Part shown: positions 8,389 to 16,972 of the stretch, one piece after another | How the letters are laid out: each line of letters opens with the position of its first letter | How positions within the stretch are numbered: position 1 is the first letter of the stretch | Assembly (NCBI RefSeq): GCF_034669705.1 | Contig: NZ_JAXMOR010000008.1 | Location: forward strand, 1-64,000 | From: Marinovum sp034669705 | GTDB taxonomy: Bacteria; Pseudomonadota; Alphaproteobacteria; Rhodobacterales; Rhodobacteraceae | DNA length: 64,000 nucleotides | Direction: 5' to 3' | Position numbers and translations under genes: made by a program | Notes under the pieces: generated by a model | What the model saw: only the letters and a program-made list of their open reading frames with translations | Told to the model about the DNA's origin: nothing | The model's database searches: none

Positions 8389-11300
8389 TTACGCTGGCAT
8401 GATCTTGCAGAGAGTACACTTGGTCTCCTGCATCTGGGTCACGCTGTCATAGCCATATGTCTGGGCGGTGTTGGTGGATTCACCCAAGACATACGGATCG
8501 GCCCCGTCGGGGTACTTGTGCCGCTGGTCCTCGCCCTGGAAATGGCCGCCGAAGTGGAACGGCATGAAGGCCACGCCTTCGCCGACCCGCGGTGTCACCA
8601 TCGCCATCACCTTGACCTTGCCGCCTTCCGGACCTTCGACCCAGACCTGCGCGCCGTCACGGACGCCAAGGTTGTTGGCGTCGCGCGGGTTGATCTCGAC
8701 GAACATGTCCTGCTGCAACTCGGCCAGCCAGGGGTTCGACCGGGTCTCGTCGCCGCCGCCCTCGTATTCCACAAGGCGCCCGGACGTCAGGATCATCGGG
8801 TAATCCTTGCTGAAGTCCTGCTTCTGGATCGAGGCGTACATCGTCGGCAACCGGTAGAACTTGCGGTCCTCGTAGGTCGGATAGTCCGCCACCAGGTCGC
8901 GCCGCGGGGTATAGAGCGGCTCGCGGTGAATCGGCACCGGGTCGGGGAAGGTCCAGACCACCGCGCGGGCCTTGGCATTGCCGAAGGGCGCGCAGCCATG
9001 CTTGATCGCGACCCGCTGGATGCCGCCCGACAGGTCGGTCTTCCAGTTGATCTTGCTGACCTTCTCGTTGAAGTCCGACGGGAAGGGCGACATCGCCTGT
9101 TCGCCGACCTCCTCGTTGGCCCCCTGTGCGCCGTTGGGCTCGGTCAGGTTCTGGCCCTCGGCCACATCCTGCACCTCGCCGGCCTGACCGGCCTCGGGCG
9201 TCACGCCCTCGGTGGCATTGGCTGTGGCCTCGCCGTCGTCCTGGTTGCCGACGGCGCTGTCCTCCAGCCCCTCGACCCCCGCGACGCGGCCCATGACACG
9301 CTTCTCCTCCTCGGTCAGGTCACCATCCCACCCGAGATCGACGAGCATCTGGTAGGTGAACTCCGGATAGCCATCCTGGATCTCGGCCCCGGGGTTTGAC
9401 ACGCCTTCCGCCAGCAGGTTGTCACCATTGCGCTCGACGCCAAAGCGGGCGCGGAAGCACAGGCCGCCCTCGGCCACCGGTTTCGACATGTCATAGAGGT
9501 TCGGCGTGCCCGGGTGGTTCATCTCGGGCGTGCCCCAGCTTGGCCATGGCAGACCGTAGTAATCGCCGTCCGCCGGCCCGCCGTTGGCCTTGAGCGTCGT
9601 GCGGTCAAAGGTGTGCTGGTTTGCCATATGCAGCTTCAGCCGCTCCGGGGACTGCCCGGTATAGCCGATCGTCCACATGCCGCGGTTGATCTCGCGCAGG
9701 GTGTCCTCGACGTTGGGTGTCACGCCATCGTCTTCCAGCGCGATATTGCGGAAGATCCGGTCGTGGAAGCCGAACTTCCTGGAAAACAACCCGATGATTT
9801 CCTGGTCGGGCTTGCTCTCGAACAGCGGATCGACCACCTTCTCGCGCCATTGCAGCGACCGGTTGGAGGCGGTCACCGAGCCGTAGGTCTCGAACTGCGT
9901 CGCCGCCGGCAGCAGGTAGACGCCATCGGTGCGGTCATGCAGCACCGCCGAGACCGTGGGATAGGGGTCGATGACGACAAGCATGTCGAGCATCTCCATC
10001 GCCTTCTTCATCTCGGTCATGCGGGTCTGAGAGTTGGGCGCGTGGCCCCAGAGCACCATGGCACGCACCTTGTTGGGGTTGTCCATGTTCTCGGGGTCTT
10101 CCAGCACCCCGTCGATCCAGCGCGACACCGGGATGCCGGTGAGGTTCTGCAGCGACTTCTCCTTGCCGTCGGCACCGGTGACCTTGGCGAACTGCGCGGC
10201 GAGCCACTCGGGATCCTCCTCCCAGACCCGCGCGAAATGCGCCCAGGCCCCGGCCGACAGGCCGTAGTAGCCCGGCAAGGTGTGGCTGAGTACGCCCAGA
10301 TCCGTCGCGCCTTGCACGTTGTCGTGGCCGCGGAAGATATTGGTGCCGCCGCCCTCGGTGCCCATGTTCCCCAGCGCAAGCTGAAGGATGCAATAGGCGC
10401 GGGTGTTGTTGTTGCCGTTGGTGTGCTGGGTGCCGCCCATGCACCAGATCACCGTACCGGGACGATTGTTGGCCAGCGTCATCGCCACGCGGCGCAGCTG
10501 CGAGCCCGGCGTGCCGGTGACCCGCTCGACTTCCTCGGGCGTCCACTTGGCCACTTCCTCGCGGATCTGGTCCATGCCCCAGACCCGGGTGCGGATGAAC
10601 TCCTTGTCCTCCCAGCCGTTGTCGAAGATGTGCCACAGGATGCCCCAGACCAGCGCCACGTCGGTGCCGGGCCGGAAGCGGACGTATTCATCGGCATGCG
10701 CCGCGGTGCGGGTAAAGCGCGGATCGCAGACGATCAGCGGCGCGTTGTTCTGCTCTTTCGCCTTCAGCACGTGCAGCAGAGACACCGGGTGCGCCTCGGC
10801 CGGGTTGCCGCCGATGATGAAGATCGCGCGGGAATTGTGAATGTCGTTGTAGCTGTTGGTCATGGCGCCGTAGCCCCATGTGTTCGCCACACCGGCCACC
10901 GTCGTCGAGTGGCAGATCCGCGCCTGGTGATCGACGTTGTTGGTGCCCCAATAGGCCGCGAACTTGCGGAACAGGTAGGCCTGTTCGTTGGAATGCTTGG
11001 CCGACCCCAGCCAGTAGACGCTGTCGGGTCCGCTCTCTTCGCGGATCGACATCATCTTGTCGCCGATCTCGTTGATCGCCTCTTCCCAGGACAGCCGGAC
11101 CCATTCGCCACCGACCTTTTTCATCGGGTACTTGAGCCGCCGCTCGCCATGCGCATGCTCGCGCACCGAGGCGCCCTTGGCACAATGCGCACCGAGGTTG
11201 AAGGGAGAATCCCAGCCGGGCTCCTGACCCACCCAGACCCCATCGCTGACCTCGGCCACCACGGTACAGCCGACCGAGCAGTGGGTGCAGACGGATTTCC

Positions 11301-11505
11301 TGATGTCGACCTTGCCCATCGGCGCGGTCTGCGCCGACGCGGGCTTGACGGTGCCGCCGGTCGCGGCAATCGCGGCCATGCCGCCGATCGCCAGACCCGA
11401 TCCGCGCAGGAACGCGCGGCGGTCCACCGAGGCCTTTGCCACGTCAGACAGGATCGAGCTCCGCTGGGGGCGTCGCGCAACCCCGTTGGTCTTTTTCCTC
11501 AACAT
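8389..11505 (-). CDS. fdhA: Formate dehydrogenase alpha subunit, Cys-type molybdopterin (Mo or W) enzyme
   Basis: The predicted product has 1038 residues. A twin-arginine signal (DRRAFLRGSGLAIGG) sends it to the periplasm. A [4Fe-4S] site follows (CTHCSVGC and a downstream CAKG). The metal ligand in ARICHSTTVAG is cysteine 198, encoded by TGC, where many enzymes have selenocysteine. The molybdopterin-binding domains continue to the end (MTEMKKAMEMLDMLVVIDPYPT; C-terminal LTSGRLVEYEGGGDETRSNPWL). Residues about 743-803 form an unusual acidic, Ala/Gly/Asn/Gln-rich insertion. The ATG at 11505 has an AGGGAGG site upstream. The enzyme oxidises formate to CO2 and feeds quinone through FdhB/FdhC. 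The nearby tungstate transporter suggests W. Confidence 0.95.
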   Translation of the reverse strand: MLRKKTNGVARRPQRSSILSDVAKASVDRRAFLRGSGLAIGGMAAIAATGGTVKPASAQTAPMGKVDIRKSVCTHCSVGCTVVAEVSDGVWVGQEPGWDSPFNLGAHCAKGASVREHAHGERRLKYPMKKVGGEWVRLSWEEAINEIGDKMMSIREESGPDSVYWLGSAKHSNEQAYLFRKFAAYWGTNNVDHQARICHSTTVAGVANTWGYGAMTNSYNDIHNSRAIFIIGGNPAEAHPVSLLHVLKAKEQNNAPLIVCDPRFTRTAAHADEYVRFRPGTDVALVWGILWHIFDNGWEDKEFIRTRVWGMDQIREEVAKWTPEEVERVTGTPGSQLRRVAMTLANNRPGTVIWCMGGTQHTNGNNNTRAYCILQLALGNMGTEGGGTNIFRGHDNVQGATDLGVLSHTLPGYYGLSAGAWAHFARVWEEDPEWLAAQFAKVTGADGKEKSLQNLTGIPVSRWIDGVLEDPENMDNPNKVRAMVLWGHAPNSQTRMTEMKKAMEMLDMLVVIDPYPTVSAVLHDRTDGVYLLPAATQFETYGSVTASNRSLQWREKVVDPLFESKPDQEIIGLFSRKFGFHDRIFRNIALEDDGVTPNVEDTLREINRGMWTIGYTGQSPERLKLHMANQHTFDRTTLKANGGPADGDYYGLPWPSWGTPEMNHPGTPNLYDMSKPVAEGGLCFRARFGVERNGDNLLAEGVSNPGAEIQDGYPEFTYQMLVDLGWDGDLTEEEKRVMGRVAGVEGLEDSAVGNQDDGEATANATEGVTPEAGQAGEVQDVAEGQNLTEPNGAQGANEEVGEQAMSPFPSDFNEKVSKINWKTDLSGGIQRVAIKHGCAPFGNAKARAVVWTFPDPVPIHREPLYTPRRDLVADYPTYEDRKFYRLPTMYASIQKQDFSKDYPMILTSGRLVEYEGGGDETRSNPWLAELQQDMFVEINPRDANNLGVRDGAQVWVEGPEGGKVKVMAMVTPRVGEGVAFMPFHFGGHFQGEDQRHKYPDGADPYVLGESTNTAQTYGYDSVTQMQETKCTLCKIMPA

Positions 11506-11652
11506 GTCGTTTCCCTCCCTTGCTTGCGGTCCGTAAGCCTTGCTCCGACCGCGCGCTTGGTACTGTGTGTGGCCTTGATGCAGTCGGGCGTCACGCAACC
11601 GGTCGCTCCTGGCCTGTCCCTCGGCCCCGGGTCGCCCCCGAGCCGCCTCTCC

Positions 11653-11838
11653 TCAGAACTTCGCGCTGGCGAAGTAGGCCCGGGTGTGGGCGGTGTCCTG
11701 CATCTTCTCCGATGTCAGGTCGGGCTCGGCGGCCTCGGCCTCCGTCCCGCCGGCAGCCACTGCAACCGCCGCAAGCGGCGCCGTGGTCCCGGCCATCTTC
11801 AGGAAATCGCGGCGGCTGGCGCCCTTTTCCTCTGCCAT
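11653..11838 (-). CDS. Formate dehydrogenase-associated Tat leader protein
   Basis: This 61-residue protein is little more than a twin-arginine leader (GASRRDFLKMAGTTAP, then an Ala-rich hydrophobic segment) plus a short tail ending RAYFASAKF. It matches the small formate-TAT family found directly upstream of formate dehydrogenase alpha genes. It may help Tat targeting or assembly of the complex. The start at 11838 follows GAGAGA, and the gene lies 147 bases upstream of fdhA in the same direction. Confidence 0.85.
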   Translation of the reverse strand: MAEEKGASRRDFLKMAGTTAPLAAVAVAAGGTEAEAAEPDLTSEKMQDTAHTRAYFASAKF

Positions 11839-11902
11839 GGTCTCTCTCCCCATGTGTTCCGACGGTCGCCCGCCGCTCGTTGTGGGACCGCGCGGCCCCG
11901 AT

Positions 11903-12502
11903 CTAGCCAAGACGGAACGCCTCCGCCTCGATCTCCATGAACGTCCTGCCGACGGTGCCGACCGGCGCGTAAAAGACGCTGTTCTTCGCCCCCTCGAGGT
12001 CGGCAAAGAAATGCCCGGCCCAGGGTGCGATGTGTTTCGCGAAGAACTGCTTCTGCGCGTCCAGATTGGCCGGATCGCGGAACCGCCCGGCAATGATCGC
12101 GCCCATCATCTCCATCAGGCTGGCAATATTGTCCTCCGGCTCGAACACGTTGTCCGCCCGCTCCAGCCCCAGCCGGTGCATGTCCTGCCGCAGCAGCGCG
12201 AGCGGTTTTTCGTTCAGGAAGCCGGTCAGGTAATAGGACGCATAGGGCAGCAATTCCCCGCGCCCCAGCCCGATGAACAGCTTGTTGTACTCGGCTTCCA
12301 CCCCCTTGGGCTTCGACACCTTGGCCAGCTTCGCCAGTGTCGAGATCGCCTGCCCGAGGTCGCTGTCATCGCCGGAAAGGCTCGCCGTCTGCGCCAACAG
12401 CATCTCGTCCGGCGGCCCCGACAGGATCACGCCGAGAAAGTTGTACAGATCCGCCCGCAAACGGTCCTCTTCGGCAATCGCTGGTGCAGTCGCAGTGGTC
12501 AT
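11903..12502 (-). CDS. TorD-family chaperone for the formate dehydrogenase
   Basis: This 199-residue all-helical cytosolic protein resembles the TorD/DmsD family. Characteristic segments are RADLYNFLGVILSGPPDE near the start, EAEYNKLFIGLGRGELLPYASYYLTG in the centre and PWAGHFFADLEGAKNSVFY near the end. Such chaperones bind the Tat signal of a molybdo/tungsto-enzyme and hold it for cofactor loading, here almost certainly FdhA. It lies between DUF3306 (stop and start adjacent, 12502/12503) and the Tat leader gene. Confidence 0.88.
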   Translation of the reverse strand: MTTATAPAIAEEDRLRADLYNFLGVILSGPPDEMLLAQTASLSGDDSDLGQAISTLAKLAKVSKPKGVEAEYNKLFIGLGRGELLPYASYYLTGFLNEKPLALLRQDMHRLGLERADNVFEPEDNIASLMEMMGAIIAGRFRDPANLDAQKQFFAKHIAPWAGHFFADLEGAKNSVFYAPVGTVGRTFMEIEAEAFRLG

Positions 12503-13150
12503 TCAAACTCCCTCAAACGTGAAACGCATCCGTCGCTGGTTGAGCGCAACCGCGTCCGGCTCATCTAAAACCACCGGCGCCGGCTCCGAGACGCCGCCGT
12601 CCCGGACCTGACCCGGGACCTCTTGGTCAGCGTCGTCCTCAGTCTCATCAATCTCCGCGCCCCGGACCTGATCCGGGGCCTCCTCGTCAGCCTCGAACGC
12701 GGAGGTCCCGGAGCAAGTCCGGGACGCGACGGCCTCATCCTCCCCCGCCACATCCTCCGGCTCTGCCTCGAGCCCCTTGAACTGCTCCAGCATCCCCTTC
12801 CCGACGGTGTAGAGCGTCTGCATGTTCTCCACGCAGACCGCCTTGTCGGTAAAATCCTCGCCGTAATCGACCAGCCCGTCGACATTCGCGAGCACCGGGT
12901 TCAGCCCCCAAAGCCGCCGCAAGGCCCGCCGCTTCAGCCGCTCCGGCAAAGCGTGCTTGAGAAACGCCCGCACCTCCTCGGCACTGACCAACGCGTCGGG
13001 GTCTTTCACCCCGGCCTCGGCCAGCAGCTCCGCATCGGTCCGCTCCGCCAGCGCCTGCTCCTCGGCCTGCCGCACGGCCGCCCGGCGCGCCTCGGCCTCC
13101 GCCTGCGCCTCGGCAGCCACCGCCGCCCGACGCTTCGCCCACAAGCTCAT
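12503..13150 (-). CDS. DUF3306 protein carrying palindromic-repeat insertions
   Basis: This 215-residue cytosolic protein starts with an Ala/Glu-rich charged helix (residues 5-45). The DUF3306 core follows (SAEEVRAFLKHALPERLKRRALRRLWGLNPVLANVDGLVDYGEDFTD). The tail from about residue 135 is acidic and contains three copies of the local palindromic repeat. Two of them are read as APDQVRG and VPGQVRDG, and the third is read in another frame as ASRTCSGTS. DUF3306 genes are found with DUF3305 in formate dehydrogenase loci, and a role in enzyme maturation is likely but unproven. The start overlaps the DUF3305 stop (ATGA). Confidence 0.85.
   Translation of the reverse strand: MSLWAKRRAAVAAEAQAEAEARRAAVRQAEEQALAERTDAELLAEAGVKDPDALVSAEEVRAFLKHALPERLKRRALRRLWGLNPVLANVDGLVDYGEDFTDKAVCVENMQTLYTVGKGMLEQFKGLEAEPEDVAGEDEAVASRTCSGTSAFEADEEAPDQVRGAEIDETEDDADQEVPGQVRDGGVSEPAPVVLDEPDAVALNQRRMRFTFEGV
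12599..12725. repeat. Three palindromic repeat copies within the DUF3306 gene
   Basis: The copies are at 12599-12619 (core CCCGGACCTGACCCGGG), 12659-12679 (core CCCCGGACCTGATCCGGGG) and 12705-12725 (core CCCGGAGCAAGTCCGGG). All lie in the coding sequence and keep its frame open. The first two are read in the same frame as the copies in the WD40-cytochrome gene. Confidence 0.88.
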
Positions 13151-13692
13151 GACAACCGTCTCCGCTTCAATGCCGGCGAGGCATAGATATCCGCCGCCTT
13201 GCCGATCCTCGGGTCGCCGATGCCGTCCTCCACAAGGTCCACCCGCTTCCTGTCACGCCGGCGTTTCACGAAAACCTCGTCCTCGTGGAACTCTTCGACA
13301 AATTCGCGCACCCAGGCGACAAGGCCATGCGGCATCGGCACCTTCTCGACGATCTCCTCGCCGCTGTCGGTGTAATCCTGCGCCTCGTAGGGCGAGGCCG
13401 TGACCAGCACGACCTCGAGCGGCGCTTCGCCCACCGCCTCGCGCATCACCACGTAGACACTCGGCACCCGTGCGCTGATCCCGTGCAGGTAGGCCTCGGT
13501 TTCGGCGCCGTGCAGTTCCAGCATCAGGGTCGCAGCGTGGTATTCCACCGCCGCGCCCTCCTCGCGCATCACCCGCCAGTCGGCCGGCCCGGCGCCCGGC
13601 AGCACCGCGCTGGCCGTCCAGTGCCAGGCCGCCCAGCGGGTTGCGCCAGGCGTCTTGCGCAGGACCACGCCGATCGGCAGCGTGCGATACAT
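13147..13692 (-). CDS. DUF3305 protein
   Basis: This 181-residue cytosolic protein has the DUF3305 pattern: an N-terminal PIGVVLRKTPGATRWAAWHW, then YHAATLMLELHGAETEAYLHGI, VVMREAVGE and PHGLVAWVREFVEEFHEDEVFVKRRRD. It is the first gene of the minus-strand formate dehydrogenase transcript and overlaps DUF3306 by four bases. The ATG at 13692 is given; a GTG at 13710 with a GAGAGACGAG stretch upstream is an equally good start. The biochemical role is unknown, but the family travels with DUF3306 and FDH genes, so an assembly function is inferred. Confidence 0.82.
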   Translation of the reverse strand: MYRTLPIGVVLRKTPGATRWAAWHWTASAVLPGAGPADWRVMREEGAAVEYHAATLMLELHGAETEAYLHGISARVPSVYVVMREAVGEAPLEVVLVTASPYEAQDYTDSGEEIVEKVPMPHGLVAWVREFVEEFHEDEVFVKRRRDRKRVDLVEDGIGDPRIGKAADIYASPALKRRRLS

Positions 13693-13710
13693 CTCCGGAT
13701 TGTGGATCAC

Positions 13711-14053
13711 TTTGGCTCGTCTCTCCCTGGACCCAGATTGAAATGCCGGCGTCGCGACCACCAAGCGGTTTCTGTGATCTTCCCCACATTTCCCCGGACT
13801 TCGGTCAAATTGACCGGTGCACCGGGGCGAATTCGGGGGCTTTGGACGATTTGTCCAACCTGACGGTTTCTGTCTGATTTCGCCGTTTCGCAGGCGCGGC
13901 GAATCACCGGGGAAAATGCTGCTTTGCGGCACCCTGCGTAGCGGACCCGTCGGCAGAAAACCGGTTGTGGTCCTTCGGCGAACGCGATTAGCGTAAGTCC
14001 GCGCCGGGCCTCGAAAGAGGCGGGGAGACGGCGCGGTTTCGGAGGGGGAAACC
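13711..14053. promoter_or_regulatory. Divergent promoter region of the formate dehydrogenase locus (343 bp, no gene)
   Basis: No credible reading frame is visible here. It separates the minus-strand fdh transcript from the plus-strand ferredoxin gene. It contains dyads at 13802-13816 (CGGTCAAATTGACCG), 13814-13825 (CCGGTGCACCGG) and 13842-13858 (TTGGAC-N5-GTCCAA). The plus-strand gene has a clear GGAGGGGG ribosome site just before its ATG. Confidence 0.7.
13802..13858. promoter_or_regulatory. Cluster of dyads, candidate operators for the FDH locus
   Basis: CGGTCAA-A-TTGACCG (13802-13816) overlaps the perfect 12-bp palindrome CCGGTGCACCGG (13814-13825). TTGGAC-GATTT-GTCCAA (13842-13858) follows 16 bases later. 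The first and third can be seen as related half-sites (GGTCAAAT; GGACAAAT on the other strand). They are centred between the two divergent transcripts. The binding protein is unknown. Confidence 0.5.
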
Positions 14054-15997
14054 ATGGTCAAGACTTTGATAACATGTGACTGTCAGGGATCGATGCAGAT
14101 CGATTCGCTGGCGTTAGCCGATCACGCCGGCGTGACGGCTGCGGCGCCCTGTTCGGCGCTCTGCACCGGCCAGATCGACCGCGCCGCCGAGGCCTTGACA
14201 AAAGGTGATACGATTTTCTGCTGCACTCAGGAGGGTCGCAGCTTTAGCGCTTTGGCCGAGGAGCTGGGGGTGGACGCACCCGCCCTGCTCGACCTCCGCG
14301 ACCGGGCCGGGTGGAGCGCCGACGAGGCCCCGAAACTGCCCAAAATGTCCGCCCTGCTGGCCGAGGCCCTGCTCCCCGCGCGCCCCGACCGGACCCTTGA
14401 CGTGACCTCCGAAGGTCTCTGCCTGATCCTCGGCCCTGCCGGGGTGGCGCTCGCCGCCGCCGCACACCTCAGCCCGTATCTCGGTGTGACCGTGCTGCTC
14501 GAGGACACCCCCGACCTGCCCGATCGTCCCGACTTCGACGTCATCGCCGGCCGCCTGCGCAAAGCCACCGGCGCGCTCGGTCAGTTCTCGGTCACCATCG
14601 ACGGCTTGCGCATGATCGACCCCACCGGGCGCGGCCCGCTGCGCTTCACCGAACCCCGCGACGGCGGCACCAGCGCCTGCGACATCCTGCTCGACCTGCG
14701 CGGCGCACAGCCGCTTTTCTCCGCCCACGACAAGCGAGAAGGCTACCTCCGCGCCGATCCCGCGCATCCGCCTTCGGTCGCCGCCGCCGTCATGGCCGCC
14801 TCGCACCTGACAGGCATCTTCGAGAAGATCCTGCACGTCCGCACCGAGCCGCTGCTCTGCGCCCATTCCCGCGCCGAGCAGACCGGCTGCACCCGTTGCC
14901 TCGATCTCTGCCCCACCGGCGCGATCAGCCCGGCGGGCGAGTTCGTCACCGTCGATCCGATGATCTGCGCCGGCTGCGGCGCCTGCTCGGCCGTCTGCCC
15001 CTCGGGCGCGATCAGCTATGACGCGCCGCCCGTGGACCTGATCATGTCGCGCATCCAGACGCTGGCAAAAGCCTACCGCGAGGCCGGCGGAGATACCCCG
15101 CGCCTGCTGGTCCACGACGCCCACGGCGCCGAGATGATCCGCCTCTCGGCGCGTCACGGGGGTGGCCTGCCCGCCAACGTGATCCCGCTGGAGCTGCCGG
15201 AACTCAACGCCTTCGGCCATGCCGAGGCGGTGGCGGCGCTGGCCGCCGGTTTCGCCGACGTCACCCTGCTGCCTAGTCCGAAAACCGAGCGTCCCGCGAT
15301 GGAAGCTCAGGTCCTGCTGGCCCGCGCCATGGCCGGCGACACCGTGACAATCCTCGACACCACCGACCCCGACGCCATGTCCGATGCGCTATATGACGGC
15401 GATCCGGCCGCGCCGATCGACACCCCGGTCCGTCCCATGGGAACTCGCCGCCAGATCGCCCGCCAGTCGGCCCGCGCGCTGAACCCAGGCACCGAAGCGC
15501 TCGCCTTGCCCGATGGCGCTCCCTATGGCGCCGTGTTGGTCGATACCGACGCCTGCACGCTCTGCCTGTCCTGCGTCTCGCTCTGCCCCTCTGGCGCCTT
15601 GGGCGACAACCCCGACCTGCCGCAACTGCGCTTCCAGGAGGATGCCTGCCTGCAATGCGGCCTCTGCGCCAATATCTGCCCCGAGGACGCGATCACCTAC
15701 GAGCCGCGCCTGAACCTGACCGACGCGGCCCTGTCACAGCAGGTGCTGAACGAGGAAGAGCCCTTCGCCTGCATCGAATGCGGGTCGCTGTTCGGGGTGA
15801 AATCCTCGGTCGAGCGGATCATGGACAAGCTCTCAGGCCACGCCATGTTCACCGGCGACAAGCTGCGGATGATCCAGATGTGCGACGATTGCCGCGTCAA
15901 CGCGCAGTTCCACAGCAAGGACAACCCCTTCCAGGGCGGCGAGCGGCCGAAAGTGCGCACCACCGACGATTACCTGTCGAAACGGCGCGATCACTGA
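14054..15997 (+). CDS. Multi-cluster 4Fe-4S protein of the formate dehydrogenase locus
   Basis: This 647-residue protein starts CDCQGSM and has further cysteines at PCSALCTGQ. Ferredoxin-type cluster sites follow: CTRCLDLCPTGAI and CAGCGACSAVCPSGAI (about residues 280-320), then CTLCLSCVSLCPSGAL and CLQCGLCANICPEDAI (about 500-550). A last group is CIECGSLFG with CDDCR near the end. No signal peptide or membrane segment is visible, so it should be cytosolic. Such proteins accompany FDH genes in Rhodobacterales and are thought to act in electron transfer or enzyme maturation, but the reaction is not established. It is divergent from the fdh operon, has a strong ribosome site, and overlaps the next gene's end by 7 bases. 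Confidence 0.85.
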   Translation: MVKTLITCDCQGSMQIDSLALADHAGVTAAAPCSALCTGQIDRAAEALTKGDTIFCCTQEGRSFSALAEELGVDAPALLDLRDRAGWSADEAPKLPKMSALLAEALLPARPDRTLDVTSEGLCLILGPAGVALAAAAHLSPYLGVTVLLEDTPDLPDRPDFDVIAGRLRKATGALGQFSVTIDGLRMIDPTGRGPLRFTEPRDGGTSACDILLDLRGAQPLFSAHDKREGYLRADPAHPPSVAAAVMAASHLTGIFEKILHVRTEPLLCAHSRAEQTGCTRCLDLCPTGAISPAGEFVTVDPMICAGCGACSAVCPSGAISYDAPPVDLIMSRIQTLAKAYREAGGDTPRLLVHDAHGAEMIRLSARHGGGLPANVIPLELPELNAFGHAEAVAALAAGFADVTLLPSPKTERPAMEAQVLLARAMAGDTVTILDTTDPDAMSDALYDGDPAAPIDTPVRPMGTRRQIARQSARALNPGTEALALPDGAPYGAVLVDTDACTLCLSCVSLCPSGALGDNPDLPQLRFQEDACLQCGLCANICPEDAITYEPRLNLTDAALSQQVLNEEEPFACIECGSLFGVKSSVERIMDKLSGHAMFTGDKLRMIQMCDDCRVNAQFHSKDNPFQGGERPKVRTTDDYLSKRRDH

Positions 15998-16728
15998 TGC
16001 TGGATCGGCGCGCCGAGGTCCTTTGCCTGCATCGCCGAGACATAGGCGAGCATGGCGTCCAGCTCGTCGAGGCTCATCTCGATGGGCACGATGGGCGGCG
16101 GGCGGGCCTCGTCGAAGGGTTCGGTGACGCCGGCGATGATCATGAAGGCCGGGTGCGGGTTGAGGAGGTAGAAGGCGGCGAAGCGCTGATCCCAGTCGGG
16201 GAGCGAGCGCAGGATGCCGAACGACGGGGTCGATCCGATGGTGCCCATCCGGCTGGCCTCGTCCACCGCGTGGCAACGCCGGCACTTGTCGCGCGACACC
16301 GCGTGGCCCAGTACCGCATCACCGTCGAAGCTGACCTCGACCGCCTCGGCCTTTTCAACCTTGGCCTCGGTGAACAGCGGCTCCCCGTCCGGCGCATAGG
16401 ACAGAACCGTGCGCCGGCCGACATCGCCGGTCAGCCAATCCGCAAACCGCGCGGCGTCCGGGTCGTCGGTCGCCAAGGTCATGCGCCAGACTTGCCCCGC
16501 GCCTTCAAACAGCGCCCGGCCGTCACCGCCCAGCACCATGTCGGCAGCCTCCGCATCCGACACCCGCTCGACCTTGACCTGCGTCTTCAGCGAAAACCGC
16601 GGCAGCAGGTAGTCGAGCACGCCGGTCTCCACCAAAGCCTCCGGCGCATAGAGCCGCAGCACCCGGTCTTCGGCCAGGGCCCCCATGGGCAGGCACAGGA
16701 GCAGCATTATCAGCAAGCGGCGGGTCAT
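15991..16728 (-). CDS. Exported c-type cytochrome with an N-terminal binding-protein-like region
   Basis: This 245-residue protein has a signal peptide (residues 1-19, LLCLPMGALA). The haem motif CRRCH is at residues 149-153, and the following region (FYLLNPHPAF, PPIVPIEMSLDELDAMLAYVSAM) resembles a class I cytochrome. Residues about 22-125 carry no haem. They read like part of a TupA/ModA-type binding fold (YAPEALVETGVLDYLLPRF, then FADWLTGDVGR and APDGEPLF). It converges on the ferredoxin gene. Its location suggests a role in electron transfer from or regulation of the periplasmic formate dehydrogenase. The fold assignment of the N-terminus is tentative; the cytochrome call is firm. Confidence 0.75.
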   Translation of the reverse strand: MTRRLLIMLLLCLPMGALAEDRVLRLYAPEALVETGVLDYLLPRFSLKTQVKVERVSDAEAADMVLGGDGRALFEGAGQVWRMTLATDDPDAARFADWLTGDVGRRTVLSYAPDGEPLFTEAKVEKAEAVEVSFDGDAVLGHAVSRDKCRRCHAVDEASRMGTIGSTPSFGILRSLPDWDQRFAAFYLLNPHPAFMIIAGVTEPFDEARPPPIVPIEMSLDELDAMLAYVSAMQAKDLGAPIQHQ

Positions 16729-16777
16729 GGCCCATGCTAGGGTCAGCCCTGCCCGTCAGTCAAACGAAGGAAACCAG

Positions 16778-16969
16778 ATGTCCGACGATTTCAACATGTC
16801 CATGCGCAAGTTCCTCAAACAGGTGGGCGTCACCTCGCAGCAGGCCATCGAAGAGGCGATGCGCGAGGCAGACACCGCCGGCAAGACCTATGCCGTCAAA
16901 GCCGTGGTCACCATCGAGGAGCTGGACCTGACCCACGAGGTCACCGGTCAGATCAAGGGTCAGGAGTAA
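16778..16969 (+). CDS. DUF6494 family small protein
   Basis: This 63-residue protein begins SDDFNMSMRKFLKQVGVTSQ and continues AIEEAMREADTAGKTYAVKAVVTIEEL. It is predicted cytosolic, helical at first and then a short beta segment. The ATG at 16778 has GAAGGAAA upstream. The family occurs in formate dehydrogenase loci of alphaproteobacteria and has no assigned reaction. It is the first gene of a tightly packed plus-strand set with mrp, the DUF4444 gene and DUF6505. Confidence 0.8.
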   Translation: MSDDFNMSMRKFLKQVGVTSQQAIEEAMREADTAGKTYAVKAVVTIEELDLTHEVTGQIKGQE

Positions 16970-16972
16970 GAC

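Noticed and set aside
10912..10914. Possible selenocysteine codon at the FdhA metal ligand
   Set aside because: The codon is TGC (Cys), and the frame has no internal TGA.
9514..11940. 808-codon plus-strand open frame
   Set aside because: Shadow of fdhA; no recognisable motif.
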